Of a stretch of 64,000 bases of DNA, positions 46,782 through 55,359 are shown in pieces. Origin of the DNA: Kaistia defluvii (GTDB lineage Bacteria > Pseudomonadota > Alphaproteobacteria > Rhizobiales > Kaistiaceae); contig NZ_JAPKNI010000005.1 in the NCBI RefSeq assembly GCF_026343955.1, forward strand, positions 310,001 through 374,000, given 5' to 3'. The notes under the pieces were generated by a model, which made no database searches, had not been told where the DNA came from, and saw nothing but the letters and a program-made list of their open reading frames with translations. Position numbers and translations under genes: made by a program. Each line of letters begins with the position of its first letter. Within the stretch, counting starts at the first letter, position 1.

Positions 46782-48056
46782 TCAGGCCAGGGCTTCCATC
46801 TTGCCGGCGGTCGGGATCTCGGGCGCGTTGGCATTCTCGACGATCACCAGATCGAAGCCGCCACCGTCCTTCTTCCGCCACTGCCCGCCGACCAGCGGCG
46901 TCTTGCAGACGTTCTTCGCCGCGAAGGGCGGCACGCCGACGCCGTTCCACGCCACCTTGCCGACGACGGTCGACATGTCGGTGGCCGCGATCGCGGCGGC
47001 GACTGCGTCGGCATCGGCTGGATCCGACACACGGCCCATGACATTCGCGGCCACTTCGAACAGCGAATGGGAGAAGCCGATCGGCTGCGTCCACGGACGG
47101 TTGGTCTTGGCGGTGAAATCCGCCGCCAGTTCCGCCGAACTCTGGCCGGTGAGCGACGACTTGAACGGATGCGAGGCCGACCACCAGACTTCCGAGGAAA
47201 GGTTGTGGCCCGCGTCTCCCAGCGTCTCGACGGATTGCGGGAACAGGATCGCCTTGGCGACCGTCACGGCCTTCGGCTTGAAGCCCTGCTGCCGGGCCTG
47301 GTTCCAGAAGGTGGTGAAATCGGGCGGGATCACGACGCCGGTGACGATCTCGGCATTGGCAGCCTTGAACGCGTTGACCTGCGCGGTGAAGTCGTCCGAG
47401 AGGTTCTGGTACCGGCCGGGATCGGTCAGGCTGAAGCCGGCCGCTTCCAGGCCGGGCTTCAGGCCGTTCTTCGGGTCGCCCCAGGCATTGCCGTCGGCAT
47501 CGTTCGGGAACAGGCCGCCCACCTTGCCATTGGTGTCGAGCTGCTTCCACATGCCGGTGTAGACGGCGATGATGTCTTCCAGCCCCCAGAAATAGTGGAA
47601 GGCGAAATCGAACGGCTTCCACGAGGACGGGTCGCCCGGATTGCCCTGCTGGCCGATGAACCAGGGCTGCCACGGCGCTGTGGTCGAGATGACGGGCATC
47701 CCTTCCGCTTCGCAGGTGGTGGCGACCGGATTGGTGTTTTCCGGCGTCGAGCCGACGAGCATCAGGTTGATTTCGTCGTCGACGATCAGGCTTTTCGCCA
47801 CCTCCGCCGCCCGGTTCGGGTTCGACTGGCTGTCCTTGACGATGACCTCGAAATTCTTGCCAGCGTCGGAATCCAAAAATGCCTTTATGTTATACGCATC
47901 GCTCTCGGCGAAACCGGCCAGCGGGCCGGTTTGCGGCGAGACATAGCCCAGTCGGATCTTGGCACCCTGCGCGATGGCAGGCGCGGCAAGGCCCGAAGTG
48001 GCAAGGGTGAAACCCGTCGCCGCCGAGGCTTTCAGTAAGCTCCGTCTCGAAATCAT
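46782..48056 (-). CDS. Liv-type ABC solute-binding protein, cassette 2
   Basis: A 424-residue type I binding protein with a twin-arginine-like leader ISRRSLLKASAATGFTLA and a likely cleavage after APAIA. The mature part starts AKIRLGYVSPQTGPLAGF. Paralogous to the cassette 1 protein across its length (SSEVWWSASHPFKSSLTGQ; CKTPLVGGQW). The position right after maleylacetate reductase suggests a hydroxyaromatic ligand. Confidence 0.92.
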   Translation of the reverse strand: MISRRSLLKASAATGFTLATSGLAAPAIAQGAKIRLGYVSPQTGPLAGFAESDAYNIKAFLDSDAGKNFEVIVKDSQSNPNRAAEVAKSLIVDDEINLMLVGSTPENTNPVATTCEAEGMPVISTTAPWQPWFIGQQGNPGDPSSWKPFDFAFHYFWGLEDIIAVYTGMWKQLDTNGKVGGLFPNDADGNAWGDPKNGLKPGLEAAGFSLTDPGRYQNLSDDFTAQVNAFKAANAEIVTGVVIPPDFTTFWNQARQQGFKPKAVTVAKAILFPQSVETLGDAGHNLSSEVWWSASHPFKSSLTGQSSAELAADFTAKTNRPWTQPIGFSHSLFEVAANVMGRVSDPADADAVAAAIAATDMSTVVGKVAWNGVGVPPFAAKNVCKTPLVGGQWRKKDGGGFDLVIVENANAPEIPTAGKMEALA

Positions 48057-48082
48057 GTGTTTCTCCTCCCTCTTGCTTCTTC

Positions 48083-49147
48083 TCAGCCCCCCGGACGGCG
48101 TCCCTCAAACGCCGCCTGGAGGAGTTCCCGTATCGATCCCGGGTCTATTGGCCTCGGGTTCGCGTAGGCATTCTTGACGGCGATCGCCGTGGCGCGGTCG
48201 AGATCGGATTCCTGGATGCCGATCGCCTGGAGGCTGAGCGGCGAGCCGACCGACTGCGCGAAATCCCAGAGCCCGCCGCCGGCCGAGCCGCCGCCGAAAG
48301 CGTCGGCGATCGGATGCAACAGCTCGGGCACCGCCTGTTCGTTGAAGGCGGTGGTGTAAGGCAGCAGGATGGCGTGGGTCTCGGCATGCGGCGTGTCGAA
48401 CGAGCCGCCGAAGACATGGGCCAGCTTGTGGTGCAGCGCCATGGAGACGCTGCCGAGCGCGGTCGAACAGCACCAGGCCGCATAGAGCGCCTGCGCCCGC
48501 GCCGCCTTGTCCCGCGGCTCGCCGCTCAGGCGCGGAATACCATCGCGAAACGCAATCATGGCGTCCCGGCACATCAGTTCGATCACCGGATTGCGGTCCG
48601 GCGCATAAAACGCCTCCATCGCGTGGGCGATAGCGTTCATGGCCGAAGTGACGGTGAGGCCGACCGGCAGGCTCAGCGTCAGGTCGACATCGTAGATTAC
48701 CGTTTCGGGACGGATGTCCGGCGAGCGGCGCGTAGTCTTTTCGCCCGAAGCCGTTTCGCCCAGGATGTCGGTCATCTCCGAGCCGGCATAGGTGGTCGGG
48801 ATCACGACCTGGTCGGCGCCGGTACGCACCGCGATCGCCTTGCCGAGGCCGGTGGTCGATCCGCCGCCCAGGCTGACGACGGCCGTGGCGTCGCTGGCGC
48901 GGAATGCCTCCAGCGCCGTCTCGGTCACCTCGACCGGCGTGTGCATGACAGCCCCCGCAAAGATCCCGCCGGCGAGTCCGCCCAGGCTTTCCGCCAGCTT
49001 TTCGGCATCCGCCTTCTGGTGCGGCGTCGACAGCACCATCACCTTGTCATGGCCGAGCCGGCGGACTTCCTCGGCCACGCGCGACAGCGTACCGGCGCCG
49101 AACACAACCCGCGTCGTCAGTCCGGGAAAGACAAACTGGTCCATCAT
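48083..49147 (-). CDS. Maleylacetate reductase
   Basis: A 354-residue protein of the iron-containing/group III alcohol dehydrogenase fold with GGGSTTGLGKAIA, PTTYAGSEMTDILGET and NAIAHAMEAFYAPDRNP, all characteristic of maleylacetate reductases. It reduces maleylacetate to 3-oxoadipate with NADH, joining ring cleavage to PcaIJ and PcaF. It overlaps the upstream hydrolase gene by 4 bp, so they are translated together. Confidence 0.93.
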   Translation of the reverse strand: MMDQFVFPGLTTRVVFGAGTLSRVAEEVRRLGHDKVMVLSTPHQKADAEKLAESLGGLAGGIFAGAVMHTPVEVTETALEAFRASDATAVVSLGGGSTTGLGKAIAVRTGADQVVIPTTYAGSEMTDILGETASGEKTTRRSPDIRPETVIYDVDLTLSLPVGLTVTSAMNAIAHAMEAFYAPDRNPVIELMCRDAMIAFRDGIPRLSGEPRDKAARAQALYAAWCCSTALGSVSMALHHKLAHVFGGSFDTPHAETHAILLPYTTAFNEQAVPELLHPIADAFGGGSAGGGLWDFAQSVGSPLSLQAIGIQESDLDRATAIAVKNAYANPRPIDPGSIRELLQAAFEGRRPGG

Positions 49148-49803
49148 CGCGCCGCCTCCATGCGTGGGTTCCGGCCGGCGACCAGATCCGCAAGGATCGA
49201 TCCCAGCATGGCGATCTCGGCATCCGAGACTTCATGGCCGCGACGCGGGAACAGGTCCGCGCGAAGGCTCGCGCCCTTGCTGCCGAGGGTCTGTGCCGCG
49301 TCGGCAAAGGCCGATACGGGGATCCAGGGATCGGCATCGCCGCCCGTCAGATAGACCGGAACGCCAGCGGGAACGGCCTCGGCGCGTGCATCCGACGGCA
49401 CGCCGACGCGCGATCCGGTGAGGGCGGCCAGCGCCTGGGGCGGCGGCAATCCGGCACAGAGATATTCAATGGCGAGACAGGCCCCTTGCGAAAAGCCCGC
49501 CAGAAGCAACGGCAATCCGGGCAGTTCGCCGCGCGCGGCAGCCACAGCCGCCGCGAGGTGATCCAGGGCGGTCGCAAGCTGTGCGCGGGCGACCGGCGTC
49601 AGCGGGTCGACGGCCCGCGCATCCCACCACGCGCCCATCGGGGCGCGCGGCAGGACGAAGGCCACGGCCGGCGCGGAAAGCCGCGCCAGCACATGGGACT
49701 GCATCTCTTCCGGCGACTGGCCACGGCCGTGGACGAAGACGCAGATCGCCTTCGCCTCCGGGGCCCGGGAGCCAAGCCTGAGCGGACCGCCGTCGTGGAT
49801 CAT
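49144..49803 (-). CDS. Phospholipase/carboxylesterase-type alpha/beta hydrolase (MhqD-like)
   Basis: A 219-residue hydrolase with CVFVHGRGQSPEEM near the N-terminus and the triad Ser105 (GFSQGA), an Asp at 156/158 (GGDADPW) and His190 (RRGHEV). It overlaps the LinE/MhqO-like dioxygenase gene by 4 bp. In Bacillus an MhqD hydrolase and MhqO dioxygenase pair is induced by hydroquinone and quinones. The same pairing here suggests hydrolysis of a ring-cleavage product or ester. Confidence 0.87.
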   Translation of the reverse strand: MIHDGGPLRLGSRAPEAKAICVFVHGRGQSPEEMQSHVLARLSAPAVAFVLPRAPMGAWWDARAVDPLTPVARAQLATALDHLAAAVAAARGELPGLPLLLAGFSQGACLAIEYLCAGLPPPQALAALTGSRVGVPSDARAEAVPAGVPVYLTGGDADPWIPVSAFADAAQTLGSKGASLRADLFPRRGHEVSDAEIAMLGSILADLVAGRNPRMEAAR

Positions 49804-50759
49804 ACGAACTCCGCCTGCTCCAGGCCTTCGCGCAGTTCGGCTTCGCGGTCCTTGAACCAGGGCGGGAAGACGAGCGTCTTGCCGATCGCGCCCGGGGGCT
49901 CGTCCTTGGCCCAGCCTTCCGGCGTGGTCCAGGCAAGTTCGAACAGGGCGCCGCCGGGCGAGCGGACATAGCAGGACTTGAAGTAGTTGCGGTCCTTCTG
50001 CTCGGAGATATCGGTGAAGCCGAGACCTTCGATATGGGCGCGCAGCTTCAGCTGGTTCTCTTCATTGCCGGTGTTGAGCGCGAGATGGTGGATGGTGCCG
50101 CCGGCCAGCGTCCAGGTTCCCTGCGCACTGTCCCGGTCGACGATGACCTCGACGCGCTGGATGACACCGGACTCATCGGGCACGCGGTAGACGAGGCCCT
50201 CATGGTTGTCGGCCTCCTTTTCCAGCGGCAGGGCGATGGTCAGGAAATCGTCCATGGCGGTGCGGTCCATCACGGCGACGACGCTGCCATAGATGCCCTT
50301 GATGCCGTGATCCTTGCCGATGCCTTGCGCGGCATTGGTGATCGGCGCGCGTGGGTCGCTATCGCTTTCCACCAGTTCATGCGGGATGCCGCACGGATGG
50401 GCGAAGGCGACGCGCGTTGCGCCGAAGCGGGTGATCTTGGCTGCCTCGATGCCACGGGTGTTCAGCCGATCGACCCAGAAATCGGCTGCGCCGACAGGGA
50501 TCGACTGCAGGATGGCGCGCGACTGGTTGGTGCCGCGACGGCCATAGACGGCAGGCTTGCGGAACGGGAAGGTGGTGATGATCGTCGAGGCGTCCCCATT
50601 CGGCGAGCCGTAATAGAGGTGGTAGACCGGGATCACGCCGTCGAACAAAACGGTGCGCTTCACCGAATGCAGGCCGAGCGCCTTGGTGTAGAAATCAAAG
50701 TCCTCCTGCGCGCTGTCGGTCGACATGGTCAGGTGGTGGTAGCCGCTTACACGGGCCAT
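49800..50759 (-). CDS. VOC-family ring-cleaving dioxygenase (LinE/MhqO-like)
   Basis: A 319-residue extradiol-type dioxygenase with two vicinal-oxygen-chelate halves. Likely Fe(II) ligands are His8 or His9 (GYHHLTM), His224 or His225 (GTIHHLAL) and Glu274 (FELAWTTPEGW). The LinE-like opening VKRTVLFDGVIPVYHLYYG points to hydroquinone 1,2-cleavage rather than catechol 2,3-cleavage. Its product would also flow to maleylacetate. The ATG at 50759 follows GGAGG; upstream codons are not conserved. Confidence 0.88.
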   Translation of the reverse strand: MARVSGYHHLTMSTDSAQEDFDFYTKALGLHSVKRTVLFDGVIPVYHLYYGSPNGDASTIITTFPFRKPAVYGRRGTNQSRAILQSIPVGAADFWVDRLNTRGIEAAKITRFGATRVAFAHPCGIPHELVESDSDPRAPITNAAQGIGKDHGIKGIYGSVVAVMDRTAMDDFLTIALPLEKEADNHEGLVYRVPDESGVIQRVEVIVDRDSAQGTWTLAGGTIHHLALNTGNEENQLKLRAHIEGLGFTDISEQKDRNYFKSCYVRSPGGALFELAWTTPEGWAKDEPPGAIGKTLVFPPWFKDREAELREGLEQAEFV

Positions 50760-50763
50760 CGGT

Positions 50764-51672
50764 TCATCTCCTCCCAGAGGTTCCGGTTTTGCCCTGCCGT
50801 TGCGGGCAGAGCACAAGATTGAGGTCGAGAGCGCACTTCCGCTTTCCTCCCGCAGGGGGCAGCGCGCGGAACTCGGCCATAAGTTCGGGCTTGACCCCGA
50901 AAATCGCATCCCGGCCGATCGCGGGATCGGATTGGTCGAAGATGTGAGTGGTCAGCGTCTCGAAGCCGTCAGCCGAAACGCGGAAATGAATGTGCGCCGG
51001 TCTTTCCAGGCCGAGGCCGAGCGCCGACATCAGCTGACCGACCGGACCATCGGCCGGCAGCGTGTAGCCCTTCGGCTTGACAGTGCGGAAATGGAAGCGC
51101 CCCTGGGCATCGGTGCGGAATCGGCCGCGAAGGTTGAATTCCGGCTGCCGGTCCGGCTCCTGGTTCTCGTAGCGCCCTTCGGAATTGGCCTGCCAGACCT
51201 CGACCGTAGCGCCGCCCAAGCCATTGCCGTCGAGGTCGAGCACCTTGCCGGCAACGTCCAGCGGCTCGCCCTTGCCGTCGCGCGAGATATTGGCGCCGAG
51301 CGCTGTCTCGGGCACGTCGGATCTGTAGAACGGCCCGGCGACGGTGTTGGGCGTCGCGCCGGCGGGACGCGGATTGTTCTGGTCCTCGATCAGGGACGAA
51401 ACGCCGAGGACATCGGCAAACAAGACCCATTCCTGCCGCCGCGCATCGGCGTAGTGGCCGACCTCGGTCAGGAAGTCGATGGCAAGCCGGAATTCATCGC
51501 CGGACGGGCGGAGCTCGGCGATCAGGGCATGCAACCCGCCCACCGTGGCCTGCGCCGCCGCCGCCAGACGGGACTGACCGATGGCCGTCAGGCGCCGCGA
51601 AAATTCCTTCGCCTGCGCCGACACTTCGTCGGCAGAATCATCCTCGTGCGGACCGTCGTGCTGGCCGTGCAT
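50764..51672 (-). CDS. Intradiol ring-cleavage dioxygenase 2 (hydroxyquinol 1,2-dioxygenase)
   Basis: A 302-residue Fe(III) dioxygenase with Tyr168 (EGRYEN), Tyr203 (PKGYTLPADGPVG), His227 and His229 (RPAHIHFRV) as ligands. The QPEFNLRGRFRTDAQGRFHF region is shared with the first copy. It is the first gene of the block, facing LysR. A His/Asp-rich N-terminus (MHGQHDGPHEDD) precedes the helical domain. ATG 51672 has an upstream AGGGAGG; a GTG at 51723 would add 17 residues but lacks a ribosome-binding site. Confidence 0.91.
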   Translation of the reverse strand: MHGQHDGPHEDDSADEVSAQAKEFSRRLTAIGQSRLAAAAQATVGGLHALIAELRPSGDEFRLAIDFLTEVGHYADARRQEWVLFADVLGVSSLIEDQNNPRPAGATPNTVAGPFYRSDVPETALGANISRDGKGEPLDVAGKVLDLDGNGLGGATVEVWQANSEGRYENQEPDRQPEFNLRGRFRTDAQGRFHFRTVKPKGYTLPADGPVGQLMSALGLGLERPAHIHFRVSADGFETLTTHIFDQSDPAIGRDAIFGVKPELMAEFRALPPAGGKRKCALDLNLVLCPQRQGKTGTSGRR

Positions 51673-51752
51673 TCCGCCGGGGCCTCCCTTCCCCTTGCTG
51701 AATGGGATAGCACGGCCCGACACGACGCTTGATGAGTTCTAGCGTCCTTTGT

Positions 51753-51767
51753 ATAGCACTTTGCTAT
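51753..51767. promoter_or_regulatory. LysR-type T-N11-A site at the lysR start
   Basis: ATAGC-N5-GCTAT is an inverted repeat containing the TAGCACTTTGCTA (T-N11-A) form bound by LysR regulators. It overlaps the regulator ATG at 51766, which predicts autorepression. A half-site ATAGCAC recurs at 51707-51713, toward the dioxygenase promoter. Confidence 0.68.
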
Positions 51768-52716
51768 GAGACTGAACGAGCGCCACCTGATGCAGCTCGC
51801 CGCCGTGCTCGATGCCGGCGGCGTATCGGAAGGAGCCGCCATGCTGGGCCTGACCCAGCCTGCGGTGAGCCGTTCGCTTGCCATGCTGGAGGCGCGGGTC
51901 GGCGAGCCGCTCTTTCTCAAGGGGCGGCGCCCCCTGCAGGCGACACCGCTCGGCTCGCAGCTGGCCGCCCAGGGACGCACGATCATTACCGCCTCGCGCA
52001 AGGCGTCGGATGCGGTGCAGGGATTCGTGAAGGGCACCAAGGGCGTGGTGCGCGTCGGCGGCGTGCCGTTCTTCATGGATGCGATGATCAGCCGGATGAT
52101 CGGCGAGTTCCAGAACCTGGAGCCGGAGGTCACGGTCCAGCAGAGCTATCTCAACCTGCCGGAGATGGTCGCGGCCCTCGAAGCCCATCAGATCGACCTC
52201 GGCATCGTGCCGATCGGCGTACTCGATCTCGGCCCCGGTTTCGAATTCACCGAAATCCTGCCGGGACGCAACATCGTCGCCTGCCGTCCCGACCATCCGC
52301 TGCTGCGCAATCGCCGCCTGCAGGCGCATGACCTGACCAGCTTTCCCTGGGTGGCCCCCCTGCCCGGCTCGCCGCTGATGTCGGATCTGCAGATGATCCT
52401 GATGAGCATCGGCATGTCGGATCTCAACATCCGCTATTCCGGCGGTTCGCTGATGAGCGTCATCAACTTCCTGGCCGAGACCGACGCGCTCGCCGTGCTG
52501 CCCTTCTCCGTGGTGTTCGCCCAGCGCAAGGAAAACCGCGTCACGGTGCTGCCCTATGAGATCCCGCAGCCCAACCGCTCGCTCGGCATCCTGCGGCGGG
52601 TCGGCGGACCGCGCTCGCCGGCGGCGGAGCGCTTCGCCGGCCATGTCACGACCGCGTTTGAAAACCTGAAGCACATCATCAAGCGCCACGAAAACGCGGT
52701 CGTCTGGGGCCGTTAG
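51766..52716 (+). CDS. LysR-family transcriptional regulator
   Basis: A 316-residue regulator with an N-terminal helix-turn-helix (GGVSEGAAMLGLTQPAVSRSLAMLE) and an inducer-binding domain. It diverges from the intradiol dioxygenase 2 gene with 93 bp between starts, the standard arrangement for activators of ring-cleavage operons. The inducer is probably a pathway intermediate. The site at 51753-51767 overlapping its start suggests autorepression with activation of the opposite operon. Confidence 0.92.
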   Translation: MRLNERHLMQLAAVLDAGGVSEGAAMLGLTQPAVSRSLAMLEARVGEPLFLKGRRPLQATPLGSQLAAQGRTIITASRKASDAVQGFVKGTKGVVRVGGVPFFMDAMISRMIGEFQNLEPEVTVQQSYLNLPEMVAALEAHQIDLGIVPIGVLDLGPGFEFTEILPGRNIVACRPDHPLLRNRRLQAHDLTSFPWVAPLPGSPLMSDLQMILMSIGMSDLNIRYSGGSLMSVINFLAETDALAVLPFSVVFAQRKENRVTVLPYEIPQPNRSLGILRRVGGPRSPAAERFAGHVTTAFENLKHIIKRHENAVVWGR

Positions 52717-52854
52717 CCGGCTGCCGGCGCTCGACCGGATAACCAGGCTTTGCGGCGACCTTCGAACGCTGCGATGATCTCCCGGCTTCGCTCACCCGCT
52801 ACGGTAGCCGCCAGGGTACGTCCGATCCGGGGCGAAGGCAGCAACGGAGGTCTC

Positions 52855-52914
52855 ATGACCATCGAAACCAGGGCGGCGCTTGTCCGTCACGCTCTCAAGA
52901 CGCGGGTGTTCTGA
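52855..52914 (+). CDS. Possible 19-codon leader ORF coupled to the aldo/keto reductase
   Basis: An ATG preceded by GGAGG opens a 19-codon frame (MTIETRAALVRHALKTRVF) whose TGA overlaps the ATG of the next gene (TGATG). The downstream gene has no ribosome-binding site of its own, so its translation may depend on this frame. The peptide has no recognised family, and the spacing to GGAGG is slightly short. Confidence 0.38.
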   Translation: MTIETRAALVRHALKTRVF

Positions 52915-53747
52915 TGCGCTTTCGATCGTTTGGCCCCACGCCGTCCCAGGTGGCGATCATCGGCCAGGGAAGCTGGTATCTCGACGCCGGCGACCGGGCT
53001 TCGGCCGTCACGGCCCTACAGCGCGGCATCGACGCCGGCATGACGCATATCGACACCGCCGAAATGTATGGCGACGCGGAACTCGTCATCGGCGACGCCA
53101 TCCGGGGCCGGCGCGACGGGCTGTTCCTGGTGTCGAAGGTCCTGCCGCAGAACGCCTCGCGCGCTGGCGTCATCGCCGCCTGCGAACGGTCCTTGAAGCG
53201 GCTCGGCGTCGAGCAACTCGACGGCTACCTCCTGCACTGGCGCGGGCGCTATCCGCTGGAAGCGACGTTCGAAGCCTTCGAGGAACTGGTCAGCGCGGGC
53301 AAGATCGCAACCTGGGGCGTCAGCAATTTCGACGTGTCGGATCTCGAAGACGCCATGGCGGCGTCCGGCCCCGGACGGATCGCCTGCAACCAGGTTCTGT
53401 ACCATCTGGGGGAACGCGCGATCGAACACGCCGTGCTACCCTGGTGCGAGGAGAATGGCGTTGCCGTCGTCGCCTACAGCCCGTTCGGCCATGGCGACTT
53501 TCCCAGCGAAGGCTCGGCCGGCGGCCGTGTCCTGGCCGACGTCGCCGAGGCCCACAATGCCACCGCCCGCCAGATCGCCCTCGCCTGGCTGGCGCAGCGC
53601 AGCTTCGTCATACCCAAGGCTTCGACGGCCCGGCACGCGGAAGACAATGCGCGCGCCGGCGACATCGAACTCACCCTGGATCAGGCGCGCCAGATCGACC
53701 AGGCCTTTCCAAGGGGGCGGAAGCCCTCCAGCCTGCCGATGCTCTGA
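52914..53747 (+). CDS. Aldo/keto reductase
   Basis: A 277-residue NAD(P)H-dependent barrel protein with Asp and Tyr in HIDTAEMYGDAELV, Lys in LFLVSKVLP, His in YLLHWRGRYP and the cofactor segment FVIPKASTARHAEDNARA. It is smaller than the copy at 21974 and belongs to a different subgroup (2,5-diketo-gluconate reductase-like). Its substrate is unknown. It stands alone, convergent with the amidohydrolase gene. Confidence 0.9.
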   Translation: MRFRSFGPTPSQVAIIGQGSWYLDAGDRASAVTALQRGIDAGMTHIDTAEMYGDAELVIGDAIRGRRDGLFLVSKVLPQNASRAGVIAACERSLKRLGVEQLDGYLLHWRGRYPLEATFEAFEELVSAGKIATWGVSNFDVSDLEDAMAASGPGRIACNQVLYHLGERAIEHAVLPWCEENGVAVVAYSPFGHGDFPSEGSAGGRVLADVAEAHNATARQIALAWLAQRSFVIPKASTARHAEDNARAGDIELTLDQARQIDQAFPRGRKPSSLPML

Positions 53748-53800
53748 TCCCGCCCGGATGGCGAGGGCAGCAATCGTTCGAGGGACGCTCGGCCGAGGGC

Positions 53801-55321
53801 CTAATGCCGGCCTTCGCCCGGGCCCCTGACGTAGCGGTTCATGGCGATGTCTCTCGACGTCGCCCGGCGGTGGATCTCGGCCATGGTCGAATGAAACGCC
53901 GCGTTGCGCTGCTCGAGCCTGGCGTGCTCGGCCAGGTGCGCCGGCACAAGCTCGCGGATCTCGGCCAGGATGGCGGCCTCGTCAATCGAGCGCATGCGGC
54001 CCTGATGCACGACGATCTCGCCGGCGACCATGACCGTCTCGATGGACGAGCCGTTCTCCGCATAAACCAGCTGCCGCGCCACGTCGTTGAGCGGGGTAAA
54101 GCTGAGCGTCGTCAGGTCGAGGATCAGCAAGTCGGCCGCCTTGCCGACTTCGAGCGACCCCGTGACATCTTCGAGCATCGCGCTGCGCGCTCCGCCGAGC
54201 GTCGCCATTTTGAGAATCGCGTCGGCCTCGATCCATTGCGAGTAATCGGGGCCGGAGACGCTGTGGATCAGCCCCGCCACGCGCATGACGTCGAAGATGC
54301 GGGCGGTGTCGTTGGAGGAAACGCCGTCGGTCCCAAGACCGATGGTCACGCCCGCATCCATCAGCTGGCGAATGGGCGCAATCCCCGCGCCAAGCTTCTG
54401 ATTGGAGATGGCATTATGGGCCACCGAACAGCGGGCGGCGCCCATCCGCTCGATATCCCGGTCGCTGACCCAGACGGAGTGCGCAATCGTCGTGTTGCGC
54501 GACAGGACACCCAGCTCGTCCATATAGGCGATCAGGCTTTTGCCATAAAGCTCATGCCCGGTGACGGCCTGGGTCTTCGTCTCCAGCACATGCGTATGCA
54601 GTGGCACGCCCATTTCCACCGCCAGCGCATGGCAGGCCTGAAGCAGGTCCGCCGTGCAGCGCTGCGGCGCAGAGGGCGCCAGCATGAACTGGATGCGCCC
54701 GGCCCTGCCATGCAGCGTGGAGAAGGCGGAGCGGCAATAGTCCATATAGGCGTCGGCCGACATGGGCGGCCCAAAATCGAGCTGCACCTGCAATTCGGGC
54801 GGCATGACCTCCCGTGCGTAAGGCAGCGCGTCGAGCGTATGGATATTCATCGCCGCGCTCGACACATTGGCCCGGATGCCGGCGTCTTCATAGGCTTTGA
54901 AGACGGCCGATAGCCGGGACAGATCATGCGCCGGGGGGTCGAAGAAATCGTCGCAAAGGGTTGTCACGCCATTGCGCAGCGACTCCATCGCGAGAAGCAG
55001 GCTGCGCAGGTAGAGCAGCCGCTCGTCGATGACCGGCCCCATCAGGAGCGGATAGGCGTAGAGCAGCCATATTTCCAGCGGCATCCCTTCATAGCGCCCG
55101 CGAAAGAAGGTCTCGCTGGAATGGGTATGCGCGTTGACGAGGCCGGGCATGACCAGCCGGTTCGTGCCGTCGATGACGGTCGCGTCGGGAGCGGCCGCGA
55201 GGTCCTGGCCGATGGCTGCGATCCGCCCATCCTCGATCCGGAGGTCGCCCTGGATCGGGCGGCTACCGTGCTGCGGGCACAGGGTCAGGACAGTCGCGTT
55301 TCTGATTATCGTCTGCTTCAA
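53801..55321 (-). CDS. Amidohydrolase-superfamily deaminase (TRZ/ATZ, SsnA-like)
   Basis: A 506-residue metal-dependent hydrolase with metal ligands His65 and His67 (NAHTHSSE), later His in PLHTHVLETK and IAHSVWVS, and Asp in LGTDGVSSND. The family includes S-adenosylhomocysteine/methylthioadenosine deaminase, guanine deaminase and triazine hydrolases. The adjoining nucleoside-type importer favours an amino-nucleobase or related heterocycle. It is the last gene of the operon starting at 62839. Confidence 0.88.
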   Translation of the reverse strand: MKQTIIRNATVLTLCPQHGSRPIQGDLRIEDGRIAAIGQDLAAAPDATVIDGTNRLVMPGLVNAHTHSSETFFRGRYEGMPLEIWLLYAYPLLMGPVIDERLLYLRSLLLAMESLRNGVTTLCDDFFDPPAHDLSRLSAVFKAYEDAGIRANVSSAAMNIHTLDALPYAREVMPPELQVQLDFGPPMSADAYMDYCRSAFSTLHGRAGRIQFMLAPSAPQRCTADLLQACHALAVEMGVPLHTHVLETKTQAVTGHELYGKSLIAYMDELGVLSRNTTIAHSVWVSDRDIERMGAARCSVAHNAISNQKLGAGIAPIRQLMDAGVTIGLGTDGVSSNDTARIFDVMRVAGLIHSVSGPDYSQWIEADAILKMATLGGARSAMLEDVTGSLEVGKAADLLILDLTTLSFTPLNDVARQLVYAENGSSIETVMVAGEIVVHQGRMRSIDEAAILAEIRELVPAHLAEHARLEQRNAAFHSTMAEIHRRATSRDIAMNRYVRGPGEGRH

Positions 55322-55359
55322 GATGATCGATCCGTCCTGACGGCTATGCGGTGTGGCTT

